A stretch of DNA of 64,000 bases from Rhyzopertha dominica (GCA_025024175.1 QCXZ01000041.1:48045786-48109785); one strand, 5' to 3'; positions 34,600-48,960 are shown, counted from the first letter of the stretch. The notes: generated by a model not told the origin, from the letters alone. Translations and numbers: made by a program.

Positions 34600-35830
34600 C
34601 CAAAAATGAAATGTTTGAAAGTGAAAACTTTCACAAGACCAAAATCATATTTTGCATATTCATCCAACATACGCTTAGATGAGGAAACATTAATATTCCT
34701 CAGCGTATCCAAAGACAACCAGAATCTTAATTATTCCTCTAATAAATGTCGCTGCAATAACTTTACGCCGGAAACATTTATTGCGATAATAAACGAGCGA
34801 ACTTTTGGCGTTAAGACCGAAAATATGGGTCGTTTCTTCCAAATATGGCAAGCCGCTCATAAAAAACAAGCCGATAACCGCGCGCGATACAGGGAAGTTA
34901 CGAAACATTAGAATTCAGTGAAAACGCTCAAATCAAGAAGCCCGATTAGCTAAGCGCATCACGGCCATTTTCCTTAAAAGGAAAAGGCCGAAATTAACAT
35001 TATCCGGCAAAATTCGGTTCCGTGCGCATGCCGCAACCGAGGTGATTTAAAAAACCTTATTTACGATCGCAATCACGCTGGCTCCAAAGTTATAACTCCT
35101 CCCGGCCGATGTATTTTCGAGTCTAATAAATAAATAAGTATGTATATTACACGCATAAGTGATAACTTAACATCTTATTAAACCGATCGCACGCCACGTT
35201 GGGGTTAAGTAGCCGGGTTCACGCCATATTGGTATTTTACTCGTGACGTTACGGAGGGCATGCGCCGTGGGGGTCCTGCCATTTGTGAGGTTATGAAACT
35301 TTACGACCTCGCATGCACGCCAATATGCCCTGAAATAATTGGGCGACCATTTGTTCGTCGCCGTCGTTTTTTGTTCACACATACGAACGCCGGGGTACGT
35401 GATTAAAAGAAAGATCTGCGATTATTAACGCAAGAGTGACCGGGGGAAATCATCTCGGGGACCGGCATTATTTCGCGGGAGCTGTAAATAATACCAGAAA
35501 TAACTGCGCGCGATGGATATCTAGACACATGCTGTGCGCTTTTAGGGTTAATAAAAACGGGACAGGGACTGAGGTGACTTTTACGAACGGCATCTGCTTG
35601 CTTAGGCCGGGATTTTTATTTGGACTGTATTTAAGCGGGCACCAGGGGCCACGCTGATTTGATCTGCAAATATTTGCAATTCGTCAGCCAAGGCACACGA
35701 GCGTAAGAAAGTGCTATCTTGGAGACAAGCAAATCATATTTTGATGACTCGCTTGGTCATCCGAGGTCTAGATGAAGGGTCCTTTTATGTAGAAATCAAT
35801 CACTTTACAACGGACCCGGACCATAAATTT
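34600..35830. other. long CpG-rich non-coding island
   Basis: The longest of the CpG-rich islands. Open frames at 34606-34911, 35167-35382 and 35436-35657 carry no known domain. It contains no recognised transposon sequence. Confidence 0.4.
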
Positions 35831-36384
35831 ATACTTCTTTTCTTCTCACGCAAACCGTTCCAGTGCCGTATTGACANTTATCATGCTATTTAGAAATTAA
35901 AAATTTGCCACCATTTAGAGCGGCTTTAGATGTTAATTTACATAACATTCGCTAGATANGTTTGCTTTTTTACCTGTACAGGTACCTGTTTATCACGATT
36001 TACCCAGAATTTATAAGAAAACGCTTAAACCTCAATAAAATGAACGGGCGTATACAAGTTCGACCGTCACTGCAACAATAAATCCTTGTTTTAAAAATTG
36101 AGGATAGCTGAGTTTCGAAATAATGTCCAGGTAAACTTAATAACTTAATACCTCAATACCGATTATCGTGGCCCTTTTCCCTTTAACTCATTTCCAAATA
36201 AAATGAATACCAGGTAAAGTATCAAGCAACGATCTATGAGACTCATTATACGAACAGCCGATTACCGCTCACGATGGTTTACAAGTATTACCTGAAGCTG
36301 TCGTAAATAACAGACGGATTCGGCAGCTTCCACTGTTTTGCAGCGGAGTGGACCGTATCCAAAAATTGTGTTTAGGCCTATTAT

Positions 36385-36984
36385 CATTCTTATATGAATA
36401 CGGAAGTGTTTGAAAATTGGTTCAAAAACATTTTATTGCCCAAATTGCCAACAAACAGCACCATAGTAATGTAGCAACTGGATAAAATTCCAAATACAAC
36501 AACTAATAAGGCAACCATTCAATAAGAGTTTTTAAGAAAAGAAGATTGATATTTCGAAGACGACTACACAAAAAAACAATTGTTGGATATGCTTCGCACA
36601 AAAATTTTTTTGAAGAAATTTAAAATTGACATTCTCGGTTCTGAATGTGGACACACCATTCTACGATTGCCCCCATATCATTGCATTTTCAACCCTATTG
36701 AAATGATTTGGGGGCAGTTGAAACAAAGAATTCGACGAGGGAACACCGGTGGAAAATTTAGCAATGAAATGCTGCTAAAAATTAGACACGAAGCTGAAAT
36801 AACAAGTGTCGATGCATGGAGAAATTCAGTGCGGCATGTACTGGACACTGAAAATCGGTACAGAGCGAATCATGTACAAGAATTAATAATAGAAATTAAT
36901 CGTGATTTTAGCAGTGAAAGTGATAGTGAGTATTTTTTTTTAGTTTGTGACTCTTGTAATGTGCTTATTAACAAGCTGTATTGA
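36385..36984 (+). pseudogene. Tc1-like (DDE) transposase, C-terminal half
   Basis: Upstream of the open frame, shifted frames give YHSYMNTEVFENWFKN and LLPKLPTNSTIVM, where the next residue, normally the second catalytic Asp, is a stop. From 36580 the frame is open and includes LRLPPYHCIFNPIEMIWGQLK, the conserved third catalytic region with its Glu (NPIE). It ends with an acidic serine-rich tail at 36984. The N-terminal DNA-binding part is not seen. Confidence 0.8.
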
Positions 36985-37769
36985 ACATAATCGGTACCGT
37001 GTATCAATTTTATTGTGCATTATTGAAAATTTTTTCTAACAAATGTAAATAATTTTCTACTTACTAATTTGTATGTTTTTATGTTAAATTTCTACCTCTT
37101 AACAGCGTAATAGTAATGGATAATAATATCATTCAAAACAATTGAATTGAACCGTGACAAGCTACTAGAAAACAGGACATTATCGATTATATCACGAGAA
37201 GTACTTAAAAAGGCCACCAAAAAGACTTGTTGAATAAAATTAAAAATCTTAATTATCCTGATCAGTGACTAACTTTTTCCAATTTTTTTGCAGCTGTCCT
37301 ACATTTGAAACTTGATCCAAAAGCGAAAGGCCCATCCGTCTATCTTTCTTAGTTCCCCAGATTTAAATTCTTTCCAGTACGCTGCAAAGCAATAAATAAC
37401 TCTACAATGGTGCATAATAGACCAAAGATCATATTAATAAAGTCACTTTTAAATTTACCGTGTAATCAAAAATGTAATAATATACGAGGTGTTTTATTAA
37501 AAAGTAGCAGATTGAGTAACTTTCATGAAAAATTGGTACAATATTTTCTGCGTAAGCACCGATTAAATTAATAAAACTTTCATTAAAACTGTTTTCTCTT
37601 TAGTTAATATTATTAAAATTAAACTCAGTTCGTTCTTAGCTGTGTAAATACCGAACATAATTTCTATTTTAATTCAAGATGCCTTCATATGTAATGGCAG
37701 GAAAACAAATGTCCATCGCCGATAATATACAACCGCAATTATAACAATTCACTTTGCGGCTAAATTCAA
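36985..37769. other. gene-free AT-rich DNA
   Basis: A mariner-like terminal phrase (ACGAGGTGTTTTATTAAAAA, about 37484-37503) occurs without a partner. Confidence 0.35.
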
Positions 37770-38400
37770 TTACGTATACGTTTGCGTGTGCTTATCCTTT
37801 CCCGGCGTAATTACGAATCGTGTTTAGAAGTTCCGGCCAGTCCGGCGTTTGAGAAAAGGAATTTTTACAGCGCAATGCGTCTTCCATTCAGGAAAAAACT
37901 TACCACTTAATAAAAATAATCTCGAATAGATAAACCAGCTAGATCAAATTTATAGCTCATTTCTTGGCGGTTACAAACCGGATTTCGGTCTTAAAATTCA
38001 TGCTAGGTCAAATTTGGTCCCTAAACAAAACGGATGGGTATCAGATTCCGAAACGTACACGTGTATTTAACGACAGAAACGGAGATCTATAGATAACGCC
38101 GGATTTACATCGGTTCAATGATTCTTACGCTCGACGCGGGCGGTGTTGGCAAATTGTGAAATTATCCCTGCCAAACTGGAACACATTCTCTATTTTATTG
38201 TAACCGGGAATATAAACAATTACTCCAAAAACACATTTGTATGCGAGCAAAGCTTCTAATTGCATTAATTTAGAAAGTGTCCCGATAAACCTGAAGCATT
38301 CTGCTTTATTACTAGGTTTCAATTAGATTTCCGCCAACTGGCAACCATGCTACGCGACAGCTATAACTCAACTGTGTTAACAACAATTTAATTAATTGCA
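37770..38400. other. CpG-rich non-coding island
   Basis: Moderate CpG content and no recognised repeats or genes. Confidence 0.3.
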
Positions 38401-41400
38401 AAATTCAGTACGACACAAGTTTGTGGCACTAAGACGTGATTTATCTCATTGTTTGATAACGAACGGTATAAATCAGACATAAGCTGGAATTATTAAAAGT
38501 TTGTTGACATTTGTGCATAAATTAATGTATGAGAATGAACAAGTGAGTTATTCATGTACTCTGACATATTGCTCCACACAATAAGCTGCGGTAGGAAGTT
38601 TTAGAAAGCTGCATATTTAAGCGTGCGGGATTGTTTTAATTGTAATAGCAAGGAAGAACGTGTGTAAGAACGTTCACCACTCATGTTCAGAGCGCTCCAG
38701 AGACATCTAAAAGGCATCACAGTGAAATGCAATGCCTTAACGTTTTTGGTATTGAAGGTCTACTGTGTATTCTACCAAAGAAGCAGACGAGCCTTCTAAA
38801 ACAGTAGAAGTGCAACGGCTCTGCTATTAATTTTCAGGTTGTTATATAGTGAGCTCTTGGTCCTTCAGGTTGAGGAAAAGCATTGATTTTGCTGGATTTG
38901 ATATAATTCGCCATGACTGTCATCTCATACTTTTAAGCCACATTCTGTTAAGTCATGATTCCATTAATCCGTAATATAAGTATTGTTCAGGAGCACCTTA
39001 TTATTAGGTTACATACAACCGCTTTCCTAGCATATATAATGATGCTTCTCGATTCCACTCCAGTAAACTCAGCAAATGTGCAAACTGTTTTAAACATAAA
39101 TAACAAAGATCTCAAGGTAGTAAATGATTTATCTAAAAAACACTGGCATTCTGAAACCTTAGCAGATGAAAAGTGTCGTTACGCGGTCCTAAGAAAGCGA
39201 TAAAACTACTACCCAAAATAATGTCACAATAAAAACTCACTATAGAAAGCTGAAAGAACATGGGTCTCACAACTGACATGTTCAAACATAGAAAACACTT
39301 CCCGCATTGTTTAAAGAGGATCTTTCTGAGTCGGTCATACCCTCAAGAGCAATATCATCCATCTACGAACCCTGTTAACAACTCAATGTTTGGACAAAAA
39401 AAATATTTTACGCAATAAAAAAAAATCATTCGTGAGAAAATCGGATCAAGTCACTTGAAACGCTTATCTTCGCTTAGAACATTCAACAATATTCATGGGG
39501 CCAAAGCATGAAAAACGGTATAACTTTAAATATGGCTAAGTCCCATGTTAATTCTATTTTAAACATATTTCGCGATATTGTAGGTGGCGGAAAGTCTAAA
39601 ATTATTACAGAAACAAATAAAATAATTGTAGAAAAATCGGAAAGCCGGGCTATATTACTGATTATTTTAGAGAATGTTGCTGGATACGGAGAGGTAGATA
39701 AACCGGGTTCAGAGACAAAAAAGATCAGAAGTCATACAGTTGTATATGTTAACACAAAGACTATTCCACAACTCATCAGCAAGCAACATCATCTCGCCCA
39801 TCTACGTGATCATTTAGATCTTTAGATTATTGCAAATAACTTGTTCATTCCAACCATTACGAATGTTATCACGAAATTTGTCAATGAAATTACTCAAACG
39901 TTTACAAAGAAATAATATAATAGATTTGAATCCAAACATACGTTTACAAGTTAAACAAATTTTACAGCTGCTAAACCGAAATATAAATTTAAAAAATTTA
40001 GCTTAGCTACCTGTATATTCTAGTAAGCAACCTAATCATTAATCACCCTGTACATCAAAGCAGCAATAACTAATACCGCACCAGTAATAAAACCATTTGC
40101 AGCCATCGTAAAGTTTATCACGGGTAGTACGGATTTCAAAAGATTTATTGCTATATTATATTTAAGCGGAGAAAGCCGGGCCGAAATTTTTACCTTGGTG
40201 TGCTACGAAAGAAAAATGGGTTTATGCCACCTATTGGATCCGGCAGCCGCGCCATTAACACAATAAATCATTACCGCCTACAAACGTTTAAGTTTTGGAA
40301 CGGTGTTTTAATATGGGACGTTTGCTTTTACAATTTGCAGCTAACCTGATTTATTCTGAGGCCGTGGCAAGGCCACAACTAAGGCTGCAGCATGTTCTGT
40401 ATTTGAGGAATATTAATAACATCTAGATGGCATTGACTAAGCCGTTAGATATCAAAACTATCAAGTTCTACAATAGCAGGGAAGTTTATGATCAAGTACA
40501 ACCAACAGTTGTGTTGAAATTACAATTTGCATCTGGCAGGATTATTAATATAAAGTTTTGCTACAGGAAAGATAATTTGTTAGAACTTTTTGGAGTCTAA
40601 ATTTTACTCTTTTATACAGTTTTCTTAAATAATCTCGGAAAAAAGTAACAGTTTTGAATCGAAGGCGATAACTATGGCTACATCTTTGGTGATATAGTAT
40701 TGATAATAAGAAAATCGGAAAAGTACTGATTACTTGGCATATATAAATGAAAATATTCGTTTTCTGTGTTGCTGACTGTGAATAATACCCTTATTACCTA
40801 AACAACACGGTTTTCCCTTTCAAAATGAATTATTTGGAAAGGTTATTTATTACGGCATATGTTCCTTTAAATAGCAATGTCCCACAAGCAGTCCAGTTAC
40901 TGTTCTTAGTTCTCGGTTATATAGCTGTTAGCTGTAAGATGTGATTTTCGTAGTCCGGAACGTCCATCCAATACAGTAGCTGCTCCTTTGTTGTGTGCTC
41001 CAAAGACACGAAGCATGTTGCTGTTACTGTGATTTTCAGCCCATATGTTGACATCATTACATATGATGTTACAAAGATATAATGGAACCAGATTCAGCAA
41101 CATTTCCATAGGCCACCATATAGCCACCGTAATTCCCAAGCAAGCAAGTCTTTGTAGCTTGCTTAGGTAACCTTTCGCACTTTTGTTGATAAATTTGAGC
41201 TACCATATTATGGAAGCATACAGTTTCCATAGGAATTTTTTCCGCATTCTAAATATCTATACCAGCGTTTGAGTATTTCGTAAGAAAGTGCAGACTCCCC
41301 CTATAGCTGCCTATCATTTTTCTGGAGGTATTTTATTACGATTCTTTGTTCTACAGGATCTATTTTTATGAACAATTGTGACACACTAACTGTCAAAAAC

Positions 41401-42689
41401 ATTAATCAAGCAAGCACTTAGAAATAGGTCACGGGCGGAGAACCCTTGTAATTATGGGTATTACGCTTTGGTAAAAACCTGTCATGCATCTGTAGACCCA
41501 TAAAGCTTTTACTGCTTAACCGTTANCTNACTCCAGATGAGGCTTGAAAGTGATCTTGGTATCTAGGTTTTGGTCCTAGGTATTGACAANATACTACTGG
41601 AAAAAAATAACGCAGATGTTATCGACAAACCCATTTATAATTTTTACTCAGATGTATCTATTACAAACGTTACATAAATTATATAACATCTCACCATTCT
41701 TTTATTGTTTGTTCAAATAGAGTTTTCTAGACAACGATGTTTAGAACTGGTTGACTACAACAACAAAAGTGCTTTAACAATTTAAATATCAACGTAGACT
41801 ATCCAGACACAATTATATTGTTACATGATTGAAACAAACAAAATGAATGTCCTGGGCAAAATAGTACAATCCATAATGAACACATCAAACCCCGGTAAAT
41901 TGACGAGGAAGCGACATTTCTCGCACTATACTTCAGTGTTTCACTACGCCATTTAACCAGAAGATAAACAATCAAGATGACACCTAATCGTAGGCTTACA
42001 AAACTGTCTAGTTACAACCGCATGCTTTACCGGCAAACACACAGTTCAATAACGACGAACGACCTGACTTTTAATTAAATCGAGATAAACGATGCAGTGT
42101 CTGAGATAAATTAAAGCAAATATCAACCCGGATGAACTTCGAAATGCCGATATCGTCCGAACCATCGTCCTGGCATTCACGAATAGAAAGCAGTGGCGGA
42201 TCGTAAAGAACACGATTTTGAAACAGAGTCGTGTGCTTGAGATTTTCGACAGTGACGTTTTATAATGCGAATTTTTAATTGTAACGTTTTACATTCATTG
42301 AAGTGCCGTTTATGCAAAGTAACCAACCAATGTTGATACATGAACAATAAAGATTCTTTAATTAATATTACTGATTATAGCGTCATTAATATTAATGGTA
42401 ATAATAAAATAGGAATTCTAGGAATAAGTCCGATAAAGCACTTTTTCGGTCATACTTTCATTTTGCAGAATGCTGACAATAAATGAATGAAATAATAGTT
42501 ATTTACCTACCAAGTACTGAAAGTAATAGTATACTGGTCGAATATGCAAATTCTAGGACNCTTCCAAATCTGTATTTTCTAATGATTAATAAGTAGATAG
42601 ATAAGTAGATGACCTGACCTGACCGAGTGTCAAATAAATTTATATTATTGAATGGTGTTGATTTATTTAAAAAACTTGCTGTTGCTTCC
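38401..42689. other. gene-free stretch
   Basis: Open frames at 38955-39203, 39508-39825 and 40906-41139 (-) show no recognised domain. Small CpG-rich patches lie at about 40120-40390 and 42000-42260. A mariner-like terminal phrase AATCACCCTGTACA lies at 40041-40054. Several single Ns occur at 41526-41590. Confidence 0.4.
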
Positions 42690-42850
42690 CTCTTCCCCCA
42701 TGAACAATCTTTAAAGGCCCAGACAAATGAAAATCTGAAGGGGTGAGGTCGGGTCTACATAGAGGATGGGAAAGAACATTCCAGTTTAGCTTTTGAATTG
42801 TCTGTACGGTATGAGCCGCTGTATTACGTCAAACGTTATATTTTGGAAAG
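42690..42850 (-). pseudogene. mariner transposase C-terminal fragment
   Basis: On the - strand the sequence reads KLNWNVLSHPLCRPDLTPSD followed by FHLSGPLKIVHG. This matches the mariner block 'LxWxxLxHPPYSPDLAPSDFHLFGPLK', which holds the third catalytic Asp of DD34D. Sequence to about 43000 may hold more of the same gene on the - strand, but it is badly broken. Confidence 0.75.
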
Positions 42851-43204
42851 CAAACGAATTTATTCTATGAAAATCTATAAATACCTATCTCAGGTACTGT
42901 TTCTTCCTCAAATTGTGATTTAGGAATCGTTTGTTAAAGATTTAATAATAATTCGTTGTTCCAAGTTAGGATGAATCGCTTTCTTACCCATTTCTGTCAC
43001 TGATATAGAGTTCAGAGCATTGGATATATTTCATAAAAATTTTATTTTATATTTATATTATATTTTTATCCAGTAGGCATTCATACAGTAGGGGAAATTA
43101 GTGCAAAAACAATCCAGTATTTGTGTGGCCTTGACGATTCAATAAAAAAACAGAAAACGGATTTCAAAAAATACAGAGAACGATATAATAATTGTAAAGT
43201 GCGT

Positions 43205-43740
43205 AAATTAGTGAATTCTTTAAAAATTGCATGATTTTGCAATTACATCCAAGATATGGTCGTTAAACGTAAACTTTTTGTCAAAAACGACCCCAAGATC
43301 CTTAAACGTATTGATTCTATTTACGACTTCATTATTGATTTTATATTGATAGAGTAATAAATTATGTCTACGAGTGCACGAAAGCACATTGCATTTTGGA
43401 ACATTTAAATCTAATCTAATCAGATCACACCACGTTGTTAAAGAATTTAGGTCGTTTTGAAGGATCAAACAGTTGTCAGAAGAAGAAATGTTGATGAATA
43501 ATTTAAGGTCGTCTGCAAACAATAATTTATAACAATTTAATGAGTCTGATAGGCCGTTGATAAATAGAAGAAACAAAAAGGGGACCTAAATTGGATCCTT
43601 GAGGAACGCCGGAGTTTGGCCAAAATGGGCTATACACAAAGTTAGCGTAGCAAACCCTATTTTCTCTCCCAGTAAGATATGATTTTGTGCCTATCAAACT
43701 GTATCGTGTACTAACACCTAATTTAAACCTTATCGGCATT
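43205..43740 (-). pseudogene. LINE reverse transcriptase fragment with intact FADD
   Basis: On the - strand, 43739-43577 carries the palm motif SGVPQGSNLGPLF. After a frame change near 43560 the next piece (43576-43220) carries LLFADDLKLF, the catalytic loop, then the post-palm block LNVPKCNVLSCTRR and FKDLGVVFDKKFTFNDHI. The order is that of Jockey-like non-LTR reverse transcriptases. The fragment is truncated at both ends. Confidence 0.85.
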
Positions 43741-44199
43741 ACTTTGGAAATTATAATGTAATTTTAAACACTTCAATATGAAGAGAGGGGATTGGAAAGC
43801 AAACCTGATAAGGTTTCGTTTAAACCAAAAAGGTTGAGCACCACAGAGCTAGTGTTCGAAGTAAATGATTTTATTGATGTTAACATTTCTAGACTTTATT
43901 TTGCTCTGATATTTTGCTGTACCAGTACCGTATGTACTAATACTGTTAGGTGATGTTTTTTATCAATGCATTCATTGGCATAATATTGATATTTTAGAAA
44001 AATTTATATCCGGATGTCCGGTATACGTAAGCATGCCTGTATTTCCAAAGAACTTTNTGGTGTCGAACGTTGTTGTCTAATGGTATTCAGAGAGTTGCTA
44101 GCNCAGATCCCATGTAGTAAGACCGTGATCCAGTATATGTATAAACGTAAATATCCGTAAGTACTGGGCAAATTGACAGCACACCCATTTTTACGCGAT

Positions 44200-44720
44200 C
44201 TAAATACCGGCAATGAAACGTATTACCATAACAGATAATAACACAGTAATTACGTTACTGTACACACGGCCCTAATGAAATGAAGTAAGACGTTCCACCG
44301 TTGAATAGGGTGTAAATTGCAAACGCAACGTCACGACGTCTTCGGTCGCCATTATTTTAGCACCGTATGACTCGGATCGGGCAAAATATACGCAATTACC
44401 GGCAACAAGTTGCAGACGTTCGTTTCAGTGCCTTTCAGGACGAGCACAATGGCGAATGATGCGAGCTTTGGATCGGTATCAAAGAGTGCTGATTCGGAAA
44501 AAAATTCGGTTTTGTCAGCGCCACCAACAGCTGGGCTTCAAGCATTTGATTTGATGAGAAAATTATCACCCGCCGCGGTTGTGATATGATCATATCCGAT
44601 GTGCTTGGTAAAGCGTGTGATTACGGGTTTGCGATGAAAAATGGGTGCTTAGCTACGTTTTGAGATTGGTCGTGACAGACGGCGCTCTATTTTCAACTCT
44701 GTTTGTAGCGTCTGGATTGC
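44200..44720. other. CpG-rich non-coding island
   Basis: CpG-rich island in an AT-rich context, with no gene recognised. Confidence 0.35.
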
Positions 44721-45039
44721 GATCATCGATGATCATCCAATTACTATAATAGTTCTTATTGTTTTGATAGTACCGACTTGTACGTTTCAATAAACAGGGT
44801 TAGTATAAGGTTTCAGAACCCCTAAACAACCTTGGTATTTGAAAAACAATTGTTTTGAAATTTGGTATGGATGTACCCGTGCAATCAGTATCAAAAGCTA
44901 TTAAAAATTTCCAAAATGACACCTAAGGTTACAAGAATGTGAGCTGATTGATATTTTGATGATGCGTGAATACGGCGATTGTTAAGCTTCTTTTGAACTA
45001 GTCCGTACTTTAGTTAATACTGTTTACACGCATTGCCAT

Positions 45040-45262
45040 TCAGAGATGTGTTTCCTCAAGTAAAAGATTTATCTAGAAGTGGATGTCAAAGAAAACAGCT
45101 GATGTCACAAGAGAATTTGAAAAATTTCACGAAATTTCTCAAAAAAACCTTTAAAACGCACATTCCACACGAATTGACAAAAAACGATCCAGATCGAAGG
45201 CTGTGCTTTTGTGAAAGAATCGGAGACTTTATCAGAGGCAACAAAAATACAAAAAGAGAAAA
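45040..45262 (+). pseudogene. mariner-like transposase fragment
   Basis: The + frame contains HIPHELTKNDPDRRLCFCE, the same pre-catalytic 'xELxxxDxxRRxxFCE' block as the fragment at 18480, with some preceding linker sequence. The catalytic domain is missing. Confidence 0.6.
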
Positions 45263-45999
45263 ATATCCGAAGAAATAAATCCCATTACTCCACACATGGT
45301 GTAGAATTCATTAAGACGTTATACTGATAGATTGTGTCACTGCTAGGTTGCAAATAGAGCGCAATCTGTACATTTATTGTAGTCTGATGCTGTAGAACGT
45401 TTTTATCTTTGGTTGTTCTTATAAATAATTTTTTTTAATAATTTCTGAATGAATTGTTTTCAAAGGTATGCTGACTTGACGCTTTCGGCAATTAACTTTT
45501 TAATTTTCTATTTGTGTGTTTTCCTAAAATTTGGTTATTTAAGTTTTCTAATCCGCTCTACCTTCATAACTTCAAACTAAAAAGCGACACAGCATTGAAA
45601 TTTTATCAATAACATAAGCAAGCTTTAATCAAACAGGGACTCATTTACACTGAATATTTTGCAATTTTCGCCTTTTTTCGTTGCTTCAAAAAATGACAAA
45701 AAGTGCTTTTTTCAAATGAATCACTCTGCATATATCTTCCCAGGTGAAAGCAGATTTAGTATGCTTTTAGATAGCGTAATATTTTTCTCGGAAACTATTG
45801 TATAAGTATTCCGCCGTTACTTTTATTATCGCTTTGGTTGTTATTGTTTATTAAACCTGACCTAAATTGATGTAGATAACAATTCAATTTAATGGAATCA
45901 TCTATTCCACTTGGACGGTGTAAACAGGTCATAGCAAGATCATAAGTTTTATTAATGATATGTTCCGTGGTTTACTGAAAAAGAATAATTAGAAGTATC

Positions 46000-46270
46000 A
46001 GGTGGTATTGAAGATATTATTGATTTAAAATTTATGGAAAAGGATTTACTGGCTTATACTGATTTTCAAAAAGTCTTCAATATAATTGCAAAGCTCGGAA
46101 CATTTTTTAATTTTAAATAGGATAATTGTCAGTCTCAGATTTAATTGTTCAAGATGCTGACCACTGCATTCAAAACATTTCTAACTTGAGTATCGGATGA
46201 AGTTCCTCAAAGCATTGGTTCACTTTTTGACGCAATTTTTCTTTGCTGTTTACTGATGTTGCATTTTCAA
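46000..46270 (+). pseudogene. LINE reverse transcriptase fragment
   Basis: The + strand gives YTDFQKVFN (about 46055-46082), a form of the 'D(F/L)xKAFD' catalytic motif of non-LTR reverse transcriptases. About 110 bases later it gives SDEVPQSIGSLFDAIFL, a degraded 'GVPQGSxLGPLLFxxF' palm motif. Stops occur between them. Confidence 0.6.
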
Positions 46271-48088
46271 TGTCCTAAACGCCTAAACCATTGATCATCA
46301 AACATTTTGAAGGAATTTTTTATATGTTAATAGTTTGTCATAGATGAGGAAGCTTATTATGTTATTTTTACCAAGTAAAAAACGTCGAATTAAAATTTTT
46401 CTTGAAACCCTATCTGTTTTATGGATTTTAACCAGACCAAAAGTGTGTATTTCTTCGAATTCGAATTTACGAAGGTCAATAGTCAAAAACCTAGGGGATA
46501 CGTCCAAAATTGAGTAAGGTCTCGTTAAAAAAACAAAGTTGGTCCTACTTTTCGAGCTGCAACATGGCCTTCCTGAAACTATTTTAGATTGATATAACAA
46601 ACCAGAAAACTTAAATAACCAAATTATCCGGGCAATCCTACGACAGGTTTCCAGTATATTTCTAATCTACTATCGACTACCGGACACATAGACTTGCAAA
46701 GACTACTTTCAATCCATTTGCACACACTTTTCTAAGCAATTACATAATAAGAAGACATAATGCAGAAATCATTATTGTTCTAGTTTCTGTCTATTATGAA
46801 ACTCATTAAGAAAGCTAATCCACCTTTGTAAATATCATTCCAATTAGTAAAACGAGTCGTTCTTTTAAAAAGTTCACGTGTCATTAAACAATGAACTACT
46901 ATTCTCGGATCTAAAACAACAGAAACTGGTCTACACGTGTTGGTCAATCATTTCCAACTTCGACATTTTGAAACAGACCAACTTTAATTTCGATGTGTGC
47001 GAGACGAACGTCGACTTGGCAGCAGTGCACCAACAGAAGGTGAGGTGAGTAACAAAAGAACCTGGGTCCTACAGAGACTGTGGAATGCACCTTACTACCT
47101 GACAACATCACGCACTATGCCTTGCGTTTGATAGACGCGTTGGCTAGAGAAAGAGAGACGCAGCATGTTGGATGGTCGGCAAGAACACCGTCGGCTAGCG
47201 GAATTTTTAGGAGGCCACGAACAAGTTCTATTCAGGCCGGGATGAGGAACTGGGAAGTAACTATAGATAAGGATTTGTGGGAGGTGGAACGGTGGCGATT
47301 TGGACAACAATGTCCATGCTGCAAGAATGGACAATAAACCAACGGCTCGTTAATACGCCGTAAATAAACTCTCAAACTTGACGCTAGTGGCAGTGACATT
47401 CTGCTCACAGTCATACTTTTCTTGGAAGCAAAAAATTCTGTATTATCGCATTAATCAAGGTCATTGAATGGTGAAAATGCAATTACACGAGAGGTAATTC
47501 AAAAACGAATCAGATAACTGTAGCTAGTCACGAAATTCAAGAAAGCAGGATGTAGAATACTTTCTCCATTTACAAGAGTTTTATCACTTTTGAGCTGCAA
47601 GATCTTGGCAACAAGGAAATATGCAAATGTAGGTTATCCCTATAGCATTGCAGTCCGATGCAAACCGTTTTAGTTAGGCATTCCAAATCAGTCTAATGAG
47701 TTCCCTGGAGGACTTTAGTTCCTTTGTTGCACACATGTGTATACATTTTACATGAGACCAAAATTGGTACTGGACCTGCATACTGAAAACTATGTACCTA
47801 GATCCCATTAATGAGTAGTTCATCTGCTACTCGGTATCTCATATGAGGTAAAGCAGCCATATTATTATTTTATAAAATAATCTGTTTAAAATTATAGTAT
47901 GTTATTTTGGGGTCCATTGACAAGCAAAAGTGTTTAGTCAAAACCGTATACGTATAAGTCTCATTAATAAAGAGAAAAGGTTGATTTTTTATAATAAATC
48001 GTGGGTAGCTTTGAGTAACTAAATCATTTATTATTGTTGGTACTTGTTTGTGAAACTGTATTTCTGTATTAGTTTCCAATTTAAAACA
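46271..48088. other. gene-free stretch
   Basis: Open frames at 46298-46600 (-) and 47080-47337 (+) have no recognisable domain. The latter lies in a locally GC-richer patch. Confidence 0.4.
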
Positions 48089-48960
48089 ATGAAACGATTA
48101 GAATATGAAAGCTTTACAAAAGGAGTTGTTCAGCATTATGAACAATACGGTAATTCAGAGTGTATTCAACATTTTAAACGAGAGGGAGTTAGAAGAACCA
48201 TCCATAGAATAATAAAAAGGTACGAAGATACCGGAAGTGCAGAATTCCGCGAAAATTCCAGGACGTCCAAGGTGCCAAAGAACCCCGAGGAATATAAAAC
48301 GGGTAAAAACAGTGTTTACAAAAACACCATCGACTTCTGTGAGAAATGCAGCTAAAAAGTTCGATCTGGACAAATCAACAGTGTCTCGGATTATAAAGGA
48401 TCTGGAAATGAAGGCATTTTCAAAATTATCAGCGCCAAAATATTTCAATGACCAAGAAATACGTGCCAAAAGACGACGTCGAAAAGTGTATGAGAAAACG
48501 CTACGCAAAACTCTCATCATAGACGATGAATCGTACGTGACTGCCGATCAAAACGATGTTCCTGCCAAGCAATATTTCCATGCGTGTAAGAAGACAGACG
48601 TAAAATATGGTGATAGAGAGAAGCTCAAAGCCAAATTTTTCAAAAAACCCAAAGTTTTGCCTTAGGGAATGCGTGAAGAAGCGATTGATTCCCTTTATTA
48701 TTACACATTACAATAAATATAATTTTTTGTCCTGACATGGCAACATGCCATTACACGGCTGAAAATACAGTCTCTTTGCGCTCTGGTTAATCAAGTTAAG
48801 CCGAAAAGTTTACGTGCATTTGAAAATAAGTGGACTCGAATCAGCTGAAAAGTCGGGAAAGGCTGTAATGCGCAGAGCAGCAATAAACATCAGGAAAATA
48901 GGTTATGCAGGAATTGCTGGAGCAAATTCAATATTATTTACGTAGAATAGTGTTACATAA
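48089..48960 (+). pseudogene. Tc1/mariner-superfamily transposase, nearly full length, frameshifted
   Basis: An ATG at 48089 begins an N-terminal helix-turn-helix region (RTIHRIIKRYEDTGS). The frame changes at about 48240, before the linker PGRPRCQRTP, and a second helix-turn-helix (SVRNAAKKFDLDKSTVSRI) follows. The first catalytic region LIIDDESYVTADQND has its Asp at about 48522. Past the stop at 48665, shifted frames give LRECVKKRLIPFI and then PDMATCHY (48731-48754), the second catalytic region. The C-terminal tail GKAVMRRAAINIRK lies near 48870. The region of the third catalytic residue is poorly preserved. Confidence 0.75.

Noticed and set aside
37484..40054. Mariner-like terminal phrases as the two ends of one element
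   Set aside because: The two phrases match only in the generic superfamily consensus and nothing mariner-like lies between them.
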